Of a stretch of DNA of 64,000 nucleotides, positions 28,715 to 41,248 are shown in pieces; position 1 is the first letter of the stretch; the number at the start of each line of letters is the position of its first letter. The notes below the pieces were generated by a model that was given only the letters and a program-made list of their open reading frames with translations, was not told the DNA's origin and did no database searches. This DNA is from Chloroflexota bacterium (GTDB lineage: Bacteria > Chloroflexota > Dehalococcoidia > FW602-bin16): contig SCTZ01000111.1 of the NCBI GenBank assembly GCA_004297765.1, positions 1 through 64,000 of the forward strand. The letters are read 5' to 3'. The position numbers and the translations under genes were made by a program.

Positions 28715-29974
28715 ATGCCCGACATGAAGCCGCTGAGCACCGCACAGATCCTGCTCTATAGCGCGGCCAGTCTGGGCGCCAACCTCGTCTACATGTTCAC
28801 CAACGCGGCCTTTCCGCTCTTCCTCTCCGCCTACCCTGTCTCCAACATGATGGTAGGCTTCCTGGCGCAGGAAAGATCGTTCGTTGGCGGATTCGTTCAG
28901 CCGGTGGTTGGCGCTATCTCAGATCGCCTGCCACCAAATCGTCTGGGGCGGCGCCGCCCGTTCTTCTTGATCGGCGTGCCGCTGACCGCGGCTGCTCTTA
29001 TACTCCTTTCCACACGCCCTCCTTTGTGGTCTGTGGTCGCTATATTGACCGTCTTCTCGTTCTTCCTTGCCGTGGCCAGCGACCCCTACATGGCTATGCT
29101 CCCCGAGATCACCACTCACGAGCAGCGAGGGCGTGTCGGCGGATTCATGGCCCTTTTCAACATGTTGGGCGCCATCATGGCCATCGCTCTCGCCTTTCTG
29201 CTGTGGGACAGTAACCAATCCCTCGTATTCTGGCTAGTGTCCGCCGGGCTTGTCGCGGCCTTCGCGATCACGTTCTTCACAATCAAGGAACCACCCTTGT
29301 CAGCCGTGCGAGAGCGACACAAGTCGCGCATCTCCGTCGGGGCTTACCTGCGTGACCTCTTCGAGCGGCGGGAGCTCATCAAGTATCTCGCGGCCGTCTT
29401 CTTCTTCTGGCTGGGGAACGGGGGCATCACGCCCTTCGTGACCCGCTTCGGGGTGCAGATCCTGGGAGTGGAAGAGAACGTCTCTTTTCTCCTCGTGCTA
29501 CCGGCCATCGTGGGGGCGGCCATCTTCGCAGTCCCCGCGGGTCTGCTGACTGAGCGTCTCGGAAAGAAGCGTGTCCTGACCGCCGGTATGTTCCTGTTCG
29601 GGCTAGTCACCTGTGTCGGCGCGCAGATCGTGCGCAACGTACCGCAAGCCATTCTGCTTATGGCCCTCGTCGGGATAGCGAACGCCGTCACCACAGCCCT
29701 GCTCGCTCCCCTATTGGCGGACATCATCCCGCGCGAGCGCGCTGGAGAGTTTACCGGCTTGGGCGCTCTCGTGTGGTCCCTGGCTCAGCCGTTGGGTGCC
29801 ATGGCAGCCGGCAGCATGGCCGATGCCACCGGCACTCTGCGCTGGGCGTTTACGGCAGGCGGATTCGCTATGCTCGTCGGCTTCGCGGTCATGCTAAGCG
29901 TCCATCCTGAGCGATCAACGTCGCCCGACGAGCGCGAGCCAGTAGTGGTTACTATCGGGGCACGGGGCGGGTAG
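28715..29974 (+). CDS. MFS transporter, glycoside/sugar-cation (SLC45/MelB-like) type
   Basis: A 419-aa membrane protein with 12 predicted helices. The N-half carries FVQPVVGAISDRLPPNRLGR, then RRPFFLIG, the DR..GRR(R)P loop typical of the sugar/H+ symporter group related to MelB and SLC45 sucrose carriers. It continues PYMAMLPEITTHEQRGRVGG and, in the second half, GLLTERLGKKRVL. Substrate is unknown; glycosides or sugars are likely. Start 28715 has CGGAG close upstream; ATG 28724 is an alternative. Confidence 0.82.
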   Translation: MPDMKPLSTAQILLYSAASLGANLVYMFTNAAFPLFLSAYPVSNMMVGFLAQERSFVGGFVQPVVGAISDRLPPNRLGRRRPFFLIGVPLTAAALILLSTRPPLWSVVAILTVFSFFLAVASDPYMAMLPEITTHEQRGRVGGFMALFNMLGAIMAIALAFLLWDSNQSLVFWLVSAGLVAAFAITFFTIKEPPLSAVRERHKSRISVGAYLRDLFERRELIKYLAAVFFFWLGNGGITPFVTRFGVQILGVEENVSFLLVLPAIVGAAIFAVPAGLLTERLGKKRVLTAGMFLFGLVTCVGAQIVRNVPQAILLMALVGIANAVTTALLAPLLADIIPRERAGEFTGLGALVWSLAQPLGAMAAGSMADATGTLRWAFTAGGFAMLVGFAVMLSVHPERSTSPDEREPVVVTIGARGG

Positions 29975-29986
29975 ATAGGAACTGGT

Positions 29987-30817
29987 TTACTGCTGGACCT
30001 GACGCTCCCGCAAGACATCCGCGTGGGCTCCCCACAATCGTGGCGGGAGAAGTCGGCCGATCGCGATCATGACCTCCCGGCCGGCCCAGGTGTCGAGATC
30101 TTCCTCCGCACGTGTCGAACTATCCTCCAGCCGAAAAGGCTCGCCAAAGCGGATCACCAGGGTTCCGTCCTCCTGGAAGACGCCAACCGGTAGCAGGCAC
30201 ACACCTCGGCTGCTGATACGATGCAGGAATGCCCCGACGCCCGGACGCGGCTCCTCGAGAGAGGTCGTGGCCTTGCCCTCCGGGAAAATGCCGACCGGAA
30301 CCGGTCGGGCATGGTCTGCTTGTGGACGACATCCCAGTGCAGATAGGATCTGCATGGCGGCGCGAGCGCGGCCGGCAACGTTGGCTGGACGCGCCGGAAT
30401 CGGGATCATCCCCCAAACTTGACTGGCGCGCAGAAAAAGCGCCGACGCAAGGGGATTGGGCACCCAGTGCCCGGCCAGCTCAAACAAGCGCGGCTCAGAC
30501 AAGATCGCCCAGCGGAGGTCTCTCTCATCTCCCGCCCGCACGCCGGCCAACGCGTTGGTAATAGCCGCAACAACCCAGCCAATCCACAAGCCCTGCACCT
30601 GGTAATGATTCGCGACAAGCACGAAGGGACCATGCACAGGCACCAAATGAAGGTTGACTACCCTGGGAGGGGGCTGGAATAGCACCATGACGCGGGCCAC
30701 GTCCGCGGTGAGCGACCTCGGCGTGCCGGCCCAAACAGCGCACAGCGCTTCCAATAGAAGGTGCGGACCTATGCCAACCAGCGCGTGCAAGAGCGCGAGC
30801 ATGCCGCTATCTGCCAT
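29987..30817 (-). CDS. PlsC-like acyltransferase lacking the catalytic Asp of HX4D
   Basis: A 276-aa protein with the layout of 1-acyl-glycerol-3-phosphate acyltransferases. An N-terminal hydrophobic part is followed by FVLVANHYQVQGLWIGW, where the usual NHxSxxD reads His71 ... Gly76, so the charge-relay Asp is replaced. The second motif VGIFPEGKATTSLEEPRPGV keeps the Glu-Gly of EGTR-type motifs. Normally the enzyme acylates lysophosphatidic acid at the membrane; with the Asp missing, activity is doubtful or the substrate differs. It is convergent with the MFS gene, 12 nt apart. Confidence 0.72.
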   Translation of the reverse strand: MADSGMLALLHALVGIGPHLLLEALCAVWAGTPRSLTADVARVMVLFQPPPRVVNLHLVPVHGPFVLVANHYQVQGLWIGWVVAAITNALAGVRAGDERDLRWAILSEPRLFELAGHWVPNPLASALFLRASQVWGMIPIPARPANVAGRARAAMQILSALGCRPQADHARPVPVGIFPEGKATTSLEEPRPGVGAFLHRISSRGVCLLPVGVFQEDGTLVIRFGEPFRLEDSSTRAEEDLDTWAGREVMIAIGRLLPPRLWGAHADVLRERQVQQ

Positions 30818-30893
30818 CTTAACCTCGGACCGTTTCCCCGCAGGTGCAGGCTAGTGCGCCGTCAGCCCGACAGGTTATGAGTAGAGATAAGTC

Positions 30894-31382
30894 TCACTGC
30901 TTGTCTACCCGCACCGTGACGAGGTCCCCTACTTGAATATTATTGCGCGTGAAGAAGCCCTGGCCCATTTCCAGGGCATACATGAAGTCGGAACTGGCAA
31001 GATGGAGATCCTCTGAGAGAGGCTCCATGTCCTGAATATCTACCACCCGGCCGTTGGCGTCGATGAATGCAATCGAAAGCGCCACCAACGTGTCCTTCAT
31101 CCAGAACGGAGTCCGCCCTTCCCCTGGGAATACAAAAAGCATCCCACCGTCCATGGGCAACTCAGATAGTCCCGAGAGACCTTTGGTCCTCTGCGCATCC
31201 GTTTGCGCCACGGACACCCGCAACTCGATCGTCTTGCCTCGGCTGTCCACCAACCGCACGTTCCAGTCTTTCTCCTGTCTGGAACAGGCGCTCAGCACCA
31301 CCAGAGCCACCAGACCCAAGAGTGCGACCCACAGCACCACGCTCCGGTCCAGGCAGGTCCGACTACCTCCGCTACACTCCAT
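30894..31382 (-). CDS. DUF192 lipoprotein
   Basis: A 162-aa protein with a long N-terminus, a hydrophobic segment and lipobox LSAC (LVALVVLSAC), so probably a surface lipoprotein. The DUF192 domain follows: RVSVAQTDAQRTKGLSGLSE, GGMLFVFPGEGRTPFWMKDT, ALSIAFIDANGRVVDIQDME and YALEMGQGFFTRNNIQVGD. Function of DUF192 is unknown. It starts 24 nt after the YfhO-like gene and is likely co-transcribed with it. Confidence 0.88.
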   Translation of the reverse strand: MECSGGSRTCLDRSVVLWVALLGLVALVVLSACSRQEKDWNVRLVDSRGKTIELRVSVAQTDAQRTKGLSGLSELPMDGGMLFVFPGEGRTPFWMKDTLVALSIAFIDANGRVVDIQDMEPLSEDLHLASSDFMYALEMGQGFFTRNNIQVGDLVTVRVDKQ

Positions 31383-31406
31383 CGGTCACCTCTGGGCAAT
31401 TACCCG

Positions 31407-33839
31407 TCATGCTACCATGGCGGAACCAGAACGACGCCGAGCATGGGTCACGATCAGCCAGATCATGGCTCCAATGACGCACGCCACACCGGCCAAGCTG
31501 ACGGCAAGTCCGATCGATAGGATGCGAGGCTGGAACCAGAATCGCACCTGATGGTCGCCCGGAGAGACCTCGACGGCACGAAAGGCGTAGTTGGCTCGAT
31601 AGATGCGGGTCTCGCTGCCGTCGACGTACGCCCGCCAACCGGGATACATGACGTCGCTCAGCAGCAGATAGCCCGCCGTGTTGGCGTGGAGCTTGATAAG
31701 TACCTCGTTCGGCGTCGGATACTGCACCGACGATACGTCCCCAATCGGGGCGGACGCGTTATCGCCGCTAGACACGGGCGCGTCGATGAGCACCACCTGT
31801 GTTGGATCAAAGCCGCGCCGCCGCAGCCGAGCTAGAGCGGCATCCCCACTTGCCATCTCGGCCTGTGGCACCAGCAACGCACGCGGAAGGGCCCGTGTAT
31901 TGCGATAGATATTCAACCGTGGAAAGCTGCCTGCCTCCAGCATGAACTTGCTCCAGTCCAGATCCACGTCCTTCCTGGCCAACAGGAATCTTGCCCCGAG
32001 CAGATCGTACGCCGCATTGCTACGACTTCCCAGATTCTCCCAGTAGCGTCGGTACTCCCGCAAAAACAGCGGCTTGTCCAGCCCCATAACGTCGGGAAGC
32101 CTATAGATCAGGGATGTATTGGGTTGCCAGAGATCCGGGATACCCGTGGCCGCATCGAGCCGAAACCTATTGTCATTGGCAGATAGAAAGCTCGCAATGC
32201 TATCCTGAGCGTAGCCCCGCACAGGATTCTCGTCCGTCACGTTGAAGCCGGCATTCGCACTGAACAGGTCGAGAAAGATGACGATGCCGGCCAAGACCGC
32301 GATGATCTGCGCTCGCCTGCCGGCGTAGCGATATAGAACCAGCACCACAACGCTAAGACCGAGAAAGAGGGCGGAGATGTTCAAGCTGCTGATGGACGTG
32401 CCGATCCGCTGAACGATAACCGCGTCTTTGTCCTGGCTGGTTAGGAGAGCATAGTAGAAGAAAGGCACCACGAGGAGAACCACAGTGCCCAGCACCACGC
32501 TGAGCACAAGCAGGACGCGTCTCAGCGGACGACGCCAGAACGCGGGCAGAGGCCGCATCATCGTCTCAAGCCCCAGGGCCGCCAACGCGGCCAGAGCGAA
32601 ATCCACGAACATCAGAAAACGTCCGGCCGCCCGCAGCTTACTTAGGCCGGGAACAAACCGATACGTCAGCACCTGCAGAATCGTGTTTTCTCCCATGGAG
32701 AGGAGAAGAAACACGAGAACGATCGCTGCAAACAGCAGTACGAGGGCGCGACGCTTGCGTGCACAAGTCAGCGCCAGAAGACCGAAAACCAGCGTCGAGA
32801 TGCCGGCATACCCGTAGACCTCGACCAGCCCGCTCTTCACGCCCCAATGCTCGGCCGGTCCATCGCCGAAGAAATGTGGCACCAGGAACATGACCAAACC
32901 CATCGGCTCGACTGAAAAAGCGGACGCACGATCCAGTGATAGGTCTGCCCCTCGGACCGAAAGAGCGGACAACTGCGCGCTGGGAAGCAACTGCACAGCA
33001 GCCACCCCGCCGGCCAAGACCGCCACTAGAACCAACAGCGCCGCGTATCTCTTCAAAGGCAAGGACTGGCTAGCCCCGGATGAGCGCTGTTCTCGCCTCA
33101 GCAAATACAGCCGCAGGGCCCCGTAGAAGACGAAGAAGAGAGCGAAGTAGATCGGAACCTGAGGATGAGCTCCCAGCGCCACGATACCACACAGCACCCC
33201 GGCACAGACGGCATCCAGCAGACGTCGGCGCAGGATGACGCGATCGAGGAAGCACATGATCCAGGGCAGCCAGACCACGCCGAGTAGGATATTCGCGTGT
33301 CCCAGGCGAGCCGTATTGAACCCACTGAAAGCAAAAACGAGCCCCGATACGAAGGACGGGAGGCGCGACAGTCCCAAGCTGCGGGTATACACGTACATAC
33401 CAGCCGCCGCTATCACGTAGTGACCAATGAGCAGAACCTCTACGGCACGATAGGTGACGACCGGAACGAACACGTGGAAGACGAGGTTCAGAGGATACAG
33501 AGCGGACGCCTCGATATCCGCTAGGAACGGGTTACCCGAATAAAGATAAGGGTTCCACAGTGGAAGGATGCCCGCGTGCAGCATCTCCGACAGATAACGG
33601 TACGTGGGATAGTAGTAGGAGCTGAGATCGCCCCCGCCCCCCCTGGGCATGTAGAAGCCAGATGCGAACAGCGGAAGCCAGAAGAACACCGCCGCCACCG
33701 GCACATAGGCGCTCACCAGCAGTGCGTCGCCAAACGGTCCGGAGAGACGCTTGCCAAATTGCCGGAAGACGACCACGAGTCCGATCAGCCAGACCGGAAC
33801 GAGGGGAGCAATGGCTTCTCTGGCCAAACCGCCCATCAT
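31407..33839 (-). CDS. YfhO-family membrane protein
   Basis: An 810-aa multi-pass protein. Early residues show GGGDLSSYYYPTYRYLSEML and GILPLWNPYLYSGNPFLAD, the DxxxxF/Y...PLWNP..ysG.P pattern of YfhO and related GT-C-like proteins. About 12 helices follow, then a soluble domain from about 560 and a last helix near the C-terminus (LSIGLAVSLAGVACVIGAMI). YfhO is needed for lipoteichoic acid glycosylation in Bacillus; here a polyprenyl-linked sugar transfer is a reasonable guess. It lies between lepA and the DUF192 gene. Confidence 0.83.
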   Translation of the reverse strand: MMGGLAREAIAPLVPVWLIGLVVVFRQFGKRLSGPFGDALLVSAYVPVAAVFFWLPLFASGFYMPRGGGGDLSSYYYPTYRYLSEMLHAGILPLWNPYLYSGNPFLADIEASALYPLNLVFHVFVPVVTYRAVEVLLIGHYVIAAAGMYVYTRSLGLSRLPSFVSGLVFAFSGFNTARLGHANILLGVVWLPWIMCFLDRVILRRRLLDAVCAGVLCGIVALGAHPQVPIYFALFFVFYGALRLYLLRREQRSSGASQSLPLKRYAALLVLVAVLAGGVAAVQLLPSAQLSALSVRGADLSLDRASAFSVEPMGLVMFLVPHFFGDGPAEHWGVKSGLVEVYGYAGISTLVFGLLALTCARKRRALVLLFAAIVLVFLLLSMGENTILQVLTYRFVPGLSKLRAAGRFLMFVDFALAALAALGLETMMRPLPAFWRRPLRRVLLVLSVVLGTVVLLVVPFFYYALLTSQDKDAVIVQRIGTSISSLNISALFLGLSVVVLVLYRYAGRRAQIIAVLAGIVIFLDLFSANAGFNVTDENPVRGYAQDSIASFLSANDNRFRLDAATGIPDLWQPNTSLIYRLPDVMGLDKPLFLREYRRYWENLGSRSNAAYDLLGARFLLARKDVDLDWSKFMLEAGSFPRLNIYRNTRALPRALLVPQAEMASGDAALARLRRRGFDPTQVVLIDAPVSSGDNASAPIGDVSSVQYPTPNEVLIKLHANTAGYLLLSDVMYPGWRAYVDGSETRIYRANYAFRAVEVSPGDHQVRFWFQPRILSIGLAVSLAGVACVIGAMIWLIVTHARRRSGSAMVA

Positions 33840-33927
33840 TGACTACGCCACGCCACGGAGTTGCGGGATACCGATCGGATCCACGCATGATAAGGCACGC
33901 AGAGGATATCACATCGGTCACAGACGG

Positions 33928-35775
33928 TCAATCCAGCTTGAGGACCGCCAGGAAAGCCTCCTGTGGAACGTCCACGTTGCCCAGCCGCTTCATCCGTTTC
34001 TTGCCTTCGGCCTGCTTATGAAGGAGCTTCCGCTTGCGCGTGATGTCTCCTCCGTAGCACTTGGCGGTCACGTTCTTTCGCATGGCGGAGATCGTCTCGC
34101 GAGCGATCACTCTGCTCCCGATCGCAGCCTGGATGGCGACCTCGAACAACTGGCGTGGGATAGCTTTCCGCAGCTTCTCGACCATCGCCTTCCCATGCGC
34201 GTATGCCTTGTCCTGGTGAGTGATGGTCGAGAGAGTATCCACCGGTTGCCCGTTGAGCAGGATGTCCAGCTTGACAAGGTTTCCGGTGCGATATTCGGAG
34301 AAAGCATAGTCTAGCGACGCATAGCCCTGGGTACGCGACTTCAGCTCATCGTAGAAATCCACCAGGATCTCCGCGAGAGGAATGTCGTATTGCAGCAAGA
34401 CGCGCGCGTCGGACTCGGAGGGCGCGATCTTCCCGGCCTCGCTCGCGTCCCCGCGCTGGCTATCCAGGTATTCGAGACGCTTGAACTGCCCGCGACGCGT
34501 AGAGACCAGCTCCATCAGCGCGCCGATATAGCGGCCCGGCGTCACTACGCTGATGGTCATCCAGGGCTCCCGGATCTCCTCGATCTCACCGGGAGACGGC
34601 AAATTGGTCGGGTTGGAGACCACAACCTCCTCTCCGGTCTGGCGAACGGCGATGTACTCGACGTTGGGCGGCGTCGCCAGCAGATCGAGCCCGTACTCGC
34701 GTTCGAGTCGCTCGCGCACGATCTCCATGTGTAAGAGCCCGAGGAACCCACAGCGAAAGCCGAAACCGAGCGCGGCGCTGGTCTCCGGCTCGTAGAGCAA
34801 TGAAGCATCGTTGAGCTTCAGCTTGTCCAGAGCGTCGCGCAGCAGGAGGTAGTCGTTACTGTCCAGAGGATACAGACCCGCAAAAACCATGGACTTGGCC
34901 GGGCGATATCCAGGCAGCGGCTCGACAGCGTCTTCATTGGCCAGGGTAATAGTATCACCAACCTGGCACTCCTTGACGTTCTTGAGCCCGGTGGCCACGT
35001 AGCCGACCTCTCCCGCACTCAATTCGGTCATGGGCGTCAGCGACGGGCGGAAGGCCCCTATCTCCAGCGCCTCCGCCGTTCGATCGGTGGCTATCATCCT
35101 CAGTCGATCGCCGCGGCAGACCTTCCCATCTACCACCCGCACGTAGGCGATCACACCTTTGTACGGGTCATACTTCGAGTCGAAGATAAGCGCCCGGAGC
35201 GGCGCCTTCTCCCGGCCCGTCGGCGAGGGGATAAGCCTGACAATCGACTCCAGAATCTCGTCTGTCCCTGTGCCGTCTTTGGCCGACGCCAGGATGATCT
35301 CCGATTGCGGTAGCCCCAACACCTCGTTGATCTCGAGCGCCACGCGCTCGGGTTGCGCGCTGGGCAAATCGATCTTGTTTACCACGGGGATGAGGGTCAG
35401 GTCGTGCTCCATAGCCAGATAGACGTTCGCCAGGGTCTGCGCCTCTATGCCCTGTGACGCGTCCACCACCAGCACGGCTCCCTCGCAGGCGGCCAGGCTC
35501 CGCGAGACCTCGTACGCGAAATCGACGTGGCCAGGCGTATCGATCAAGTTCAACTCGTACTCTACGCCGGACCGGCTGGTGTACATCATCCGCACAGCCT
35601 GGGCTTTAATCGTGATACCTTTCTCGCGCTCTAGATCCATCTGGTCGAGCATCTGCTCTTCCATGTCGCGCGCGCTGACGGTGCCGGTCCGCTCGAGCAG
35701 CCGATCCGCCAGCGTCGACTTGCCATGGTCTATGTGTGCGATAATACAAAAATTCCTAATATGTGTCTGATTCAT
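33928..35775 (-). CDS. lepA: Elongation factor 4 (LepA)
   Basis: A 615-aa ribosome-binding GTPase of standard length. The G domain has [19 protein letters not shown] (G1), [20 protein letters not shown] (G3) and [13 protein letters not shown] (G4). EF4-specific parts are [20 protein letters not shown] and the C-terminal [20 protein letters not shown], then [21 protein letters not shown]. It promotes back-translocation or aids initiation under stress. It is first of a minus-strand run with the YfhO and DUF192 genes. Confidence 0.97.
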   Translation of the reverse strand: MNQTHIRNFCIIAHIDHGKSTLADRLLERTGTVSARDMEEQMLDQMDLEREKGITIKAQAVRMMYTSRSGVEYELNLIDTPGHVDFAYEVSRSLAACEGAVLVVDASQGIEAQTLANVYLAMEHDLTLIPVVNKIDLPSAQPERVALEINEVLGLPQSEIILASAKDGTGTDEILESIVRLIPSPTGREKAPLRALIFDSKYDPYKGVIAYVRVVDGKVCRGDRLRMIATDRTAEALEIGAFRPSLTPMTELSAGEVGYVATGLKNVKECQVGDTITLANEDAVEPLPGYRPAKSMVFAGLYPLDSNDYLLLRDALDKLKLNDASLLYEPETSAALGFGFRCGFLGLLHMEIVRERLEREYGLDLLATPPNVEYIAVRQTGEEVVVSNPTNLPSPGEIEEIREPWMTISVVTPGRYIGALMELVSTRRGQFKRLEYLDSQRGDASEAGKIAPSESDARVLLQYDIPLAEILVDFYDELKSRTQGYASLDYAFSEYRTGNLVKLDILLNGQPVDTLSTITHQDKAYAHGKAMVEKLRKAIPRQLFEVAIQAAIGSRVIARETISAMRKNVTAKCYGGDITRKRKLLHKQAEGKKRMKRLGNVDVPQEAFLAVLKLD

Positions 35776-35854
35776 TTAGTTCCGTTCTCCACGAAGCGGC
35801 ATCGCCGGTCGTATACTAACACAGTGCTGAACGCGGTCGCAAACAACAACCAAT

Positions 35855-35889
35855 CCTGGGAGCGCGGGCATCCTGCCCGCGCTCCCAGG
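35855..35889. repeat. Perfect 16-bp-arm hairpin repeat between lepA and mutM
   Basis: CCTGGGAGCGCGGGCA at 35855-35870 pairs perfectly with 35874-35889 around TCC. It lies between divergent genes, so it is not a terminator of either. The GGGAGCGCGGGCATCCTGCC string resembles a common dispersed repeat. Confidence 0.7.
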
Positions 35890-36036
35890 TTGGCGGACTT
35901 CCCCACCGCTATCACCACGTCTCACTTGAGCTGTTGCACAACCACTGTTGACCGTGCTACATTGGCAGAGGCATCATGCGCTCCCGCGTGAGCCCGCTGC
36001 AAGCCAGCGCACCCAAGCCATCTACCGAGGGATAAC

Positions 36037-36828
36037 ATGCCAGAGCTGCCCGAGATCGAAACGTTGTCCCGCGAGCTGAAAGACAGGATCGTCGGCAAGG
36101 CAATAGCCGACGTCGACTGTTCGCAGCCCAAGATGATAAACCTGACTCTGCAAGACTACCGCCAGAGGGTGCATGGTCCGATCGTCGGTGCAGCACGCCG
36201 AGCGAAATCGGCCATTCTGACGCTAGAGCAAGGTAACCTCTGGCTGCACCTCGGTCTGAGAGGGGAGGCACGTTACTTCCCCTCTGGAGCGCAGGCACCC
36301 ACCGCGTCAATCACGTTCCATCTGGAGGACCGCGCCCGACTGGCGCTGATCGGCGTCTTCATGGGCCATGCGCACTTCTGGTCGCCCGAGGAGCATCAGT
36401 CCCGCTGGAATCAGTTCGGAATAGACCCACTGGAGCCCGACTTCAGCCTGCACGCGTTCCGGGCCGTGCTGCAGTCCAAGCCTCGACTCGACGTGAAGGG
36501 ACTCTTGATGGAGCAAACCCTCATCGCCGGCATTGGAAACACGTACTCCGATGAGATACTCCTGGCCGCGCGATTGCACCCGGCCAGGACGGCGGATTCT
36601 CTAGCCGACGAGGAAAGTGAGAGGCTTCACACCTTCGTGGTCTCCGTGCTAAAAGAGGCCGTGCGCCTGGGTGGAGAATCAAGCTACGTGGACCTGGACG
36701 GCACTCACGGTCGATACCAGCCATCCATTCACGGCCGCGACCGATGTCCCGTCTGCGGAGGATCGACGCAGGTCGCCAAGTTCCGCGGCCGCACCGCCTA
36801 CTTCTGCCCTCAATGCCAGGCTAGGTAG
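36037..36828 (+). CDS. mutM: Formamidopyrimidine-DNA glycosylase family protein (Fpg/MutM or Nei-like)
   Basis: A 263-aa base-excision repair enzyme. MPELPEIETLSREL gives the N-terminal Pro nucleophile and Glu. ARRAKSAILTLE carries the conserved Lys. The helix-two-turn-helix is DVKGLLMEQTLIAGIGNTYS. The C-terminal zinc finger is CPVCGGSTQVAKFRGRT then FCPQC, with the phosphate-binding Arg. It removes oxidised purines and cuts the strand. Fpg versus Nei-type specificity is not resolved; the void-filling loop diverges from E. coli Fpg. Confidence 0.9.
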   Translation: MPELPEIETLSRELKDRIVGKAIADVDCSQPKMINLTLQDYRQRVHGPIVGAARRAKSAILTLEQGNLWLHLGLRGEARYFPSGAQAPTASITFHLEDRARLALIGVFMGHAHFWSPEEHQSRWNQFGIDPLEPDFSLHAFRAVLQSKPRLDVKGLLMEQTLIAGIGNTYSDEILLAARLHPARTADSLADEESERLHTFVVSVLKEAVRLGGESSYVDLDGTHGRYQPSIHGRDRCPVCGGSTQVAKFRGRTAYFCPQCQAR

Positions 36829-36841
36829 GAGTTAGACACCC

Positions 36842-36895
36842 AGGGGTTGGTCCTTCCGCGGAAGGATGGGGACCAGCCCCCTTCCCCTAGCCCCT
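36842..36895. repeat. Intergenic hairpin repeat between mutM and the cupin gene
   Basis: A perfect 16-nt palindrome TCCTTCCGCGGAAGGA at 36851-36866 is embedded between GGGGTTGG and AGCCCCCTTCCCCTAGCCCC. A similar element lies at 53521-53575. It sits between convergent genes and may end both transcripts. Confidence 0.65.
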
Positions 36896-36901
36896 ACTGC
36901 A

Positions 36902-37357
36902 CTATCCATTCTTGAGCGACCAATCAAAGGGGATGGTTGGCGTATCCCAGGGCACCCTATACTCGTCGGGCTCGGACCTGTTGTAGAGGCGCGTCGGGAA
37001 GTTAATCAGCAGGGAGGGCTCGACACCGATTGTCTTGTACCCATGCATCACACCGACCGGTATCTTCACAAGGACGTTATTGCGCTCTCCCTGGAAAACC
37101 TGCTGCACCTGGCCGTAAGTCGGCGAGTCCTCGCGCGCGTCATACAGGCCCACCTTGACCATACCCTTCACGACCACGAAGTGGTCTGTCTGCAGCTTGT
37201 GGTAGTGCCAGGCTCTTACCACCCCGGGATAGTTCAGCGCAACGTAACTCTGCCCGAAACGCTCGAAGATCTCATCGTCTTCCCGCAGCATTTCCATCAG
37301 GTAGCCACGCTCGTCAGCGTTGACCGTCAATGGCTTGATCACGATGCCTTCGATCAT
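36902..37357 (-). CDS. RmlC-like dTDP-sugar epimerase/isomerase cupin
   Basis: A 151-aa single-domain cupin. VNADERGYLMEMLREDDEIF, then GQSYVALNYPGVVRAWHYHK and FVVVKGMVKVGLYDAREDSP match dTDP-4-dehydrorhamnose 3,5-epimerase and the related sugar 3,4-ketoisomerases. VPVGVMHGYKTIG and FPTRLYNRSEPDE fit the RmlC C-terminal part. It is shorter than typical RmlC (about 180 aa) and no rmlA/B/D genes are nearby, so the exact sugar is open. It lies 24 nt after gyrB on the same strand. Confidence 0.75.
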   Translation of the reverse strand: MIEGIVIKPLTVNADERGYLMEMLREDDEIFERFGQSYVALNYPGVVRAWHYHKLQTDHFVVVKGMVKVGLYDAREDSPTYGQVQQVFQGERNNVLVKIPVGVMHGYKTIGVEPSLLINFPTRLYNRSEPDEYRVPWDTPTIPFDWSLKNG

Positions 37358-37381
37358 GAAGGGATGCCCTCCAGTATTCTG

Positions 37382-39768
<2,387 letters not shown>

Positions 39769-39955
39769 CCCTCTCCCTTCGCGAAGGGAGAGGGCGAGGG
39801 TGAGGGTTCAGCCCCTGACTCCGATTTACCGCCGATCGAAACCAATGACGGGTAGATCAGATCCAACCAAGGAATCTGTGGTGGAGGCCATCTTACAGGC
39901 AGTGGCAGGGGGGCCCTCACCCTAGCCCTCTCCCTTCTGCGGAAAGGAGAGGGAG
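39769..39955. repeat. MITE-like element with 23-bp inverted arms
   Basis: A perfect small hairpin (CCCTCTCCCTT / AAGGGAGAGGG) lies at 39769-39794. The arm 39784-39806 is complementary, with one mismatch, to 39915-39937, enclosing about 110 nt. A second small hairpin (CTCTCCCTTCTGCGGAAAGG then AGAG) closes the right end. The pattern is that of a common dispersed repeat rather than a gene. Confidence 0.7.
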
Positions 39956-40057
39956 TTGACGCACCTCCACCCCCAGCCATCGACACAGATAGCTCCAACC
40001 GTCACGCACGAACACATCCGCGCTCTCCAGAGGAGTCCAAACGATCAGCGTCAGGTC

Positions 40058-40357
40058 CTACTGCGCCCGGCGCCGCTTCGCGGCCGCGTCGGTTCTACGA
40101 ACTCTGGGCCAATAGCCACACAGATAGGACCCCGCGAGCTGTCCCACCACCGAGCTGGCGAAGAACAGGGGTATGTAGGCAAAGGAGAGTTCCATACCCT
40201 GCCGCATGGCGAAAATCGCGGGAATCGGCAGATGAATCGCCAGGAACCACTGCCAGCTGAACTTCTTCACCTGGCGGCGCCAGTAGCCCATCGGCAGGTT
40301 CACCAGAACAGCCACTGCCGCCGCACCCGCGATTGCCCAAACGCCCACAGCCCCCAC
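40058..40357 (-). CDS. Small hypothetical membrane protein downstream of sucD
   Basis: About 99 aa with three hydrophobic segments (VWAIAGAAAVAVLVNLPMGY, WFLAIHLPIPAIFAM, YIPLFFASSVVGQLAGSYL) and a basic C-terminal tail (RVRRTDAAAKRRRAQ), suggesting an inner-membrane protein with its tail in the cytoplasm. The start is a GTG; no ATG is available. It begins 12 nt after sucD and may be the last gene of the sucCD unit. No family is recognised. Confidence 0.6.
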   Translation of the reverse strand: MGAVGVWAIAGAAAVAVLVNLPMGYWRRQVKKFSWQWFLAIHLPIPAIFAMRQGMELSFAYIPLFFASSVVGQLAGSYLCGYWPRVRRTDAAAKRRRAQ

Positions 40358-40369
40358 CTGGTCCCGATC

Positions 40370-41248
40370 TCAGCCGCGCGCAGCTAAAGCGCGTTGCATG
40401 GTTTCGCCCACATCAGCCGGGTTATCCACCACCGTGACGCCGGCCGCCTGGAGCGCCTGTGCCTTCTCCGCAGCGGTACCGCTGGATCCGGAGATGATGG
40501 CACCTGCGTGTCCCATGCGCCTGCCGGGAGGAGCGGTCCGTCCGGCGATGAACGCCACCATGGGCTTGTTCACGCTGGTCCGAATATACTCGGCGGCTTC
40601 CTGCTCAGCCGTGCCGCCGATTTCACCGATCATCACGATCGCTTCCGTCTCAGCATCCTGCTGGAACATCTTCAGCACGTCCACGAAGCTCAGCCCAATC
40701 AGCGGATCCCCACCAATGCCGATGCAGGTGGACTGACCCAGTCCCACAGACGTCAATTGCTCCACGATCTCGTATGTCAAGGTGCCTGAGCGCGAGACAA
40801 CCCCGACCGGGCCGCGTTTGTGGATTTGTCCAGGCATGATCCCCATCTTGCACTTGCCCGGCGAGATTATGCCCGGGCAATTGGGTCCGATCAGCCTGGT
40901 TGGGCTGCCTTCCAGATACCGCAAGACTCCCACCATATCCAGCGTGGGGATTCCCTCGGTGATGCAGGCCACGGTCTGCATGCCTGCATCTGCGGCCTCG
41001 AGAATCGAATCCGGCGCGGCGGCGGCGGGGACGAAGATCAGACTGGCGTTGGCACCCGTTGCGCGGGCGGCGGCGTCCACCGTGTCGAAGATCGGGACCC
41101 CGAGGTGCGTAGTGCCGCCCTTGCCCGGGGTCATCCCCGCCACGATCTTCGTTCCGTACTCCAAACATTGCTGCGCGTGGAACGTGCCCTCACGACCTGT
41201 CATGCCATGCACGACCACGCGGGTGTTTTCGTCTACTAGTATGCTCAC
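40370..41248 (-). CDS. sucD: Succinyl-CoA synthetase (ADP-forming) alpha subunit
   Basis: About 292 aa. CoA-binding domain: [20 protein letters not shown] and [20 protein letters not shown]. Ligase domain: [35 protein letters not shown] and the active-site His region [20 protein letters not shown]. Together with SucC it makes ATP and succinate from succinyl-CoA, or runs in reverse. The start is GTG 41248 (AGGAG about 11 nt upstream); a further in-frame GTG at 41281 is possible. It is 80 nt after sucC. Confidence 0.95.
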   Translation of the reverse strand: MSILVDENTRVVVHGMTGREGTFHAQQCLEYGTKIVAGMTPGKGGTTHLGVPIFDTVDAAARATGANASLIFVPAAAAPDSILEAADAGMQTVACITEGIPTLDMVGVLRYLEGSPTRLIGPNCPGIISPGKCKMGIMPGQIHKRGPVGVVSRSGTLTYEIVEQLTSVGLGQSTCIGIGGDPLIGLSFVDVLKMFQQDAETEAIVMIGEIGGTAEQEAAEYIRTSVNKPMVAFIAGRTAPPGRRMGHAGAIISGSSGTAAEKAQALQAAGVTVVDNPADVGETMQRALAARG

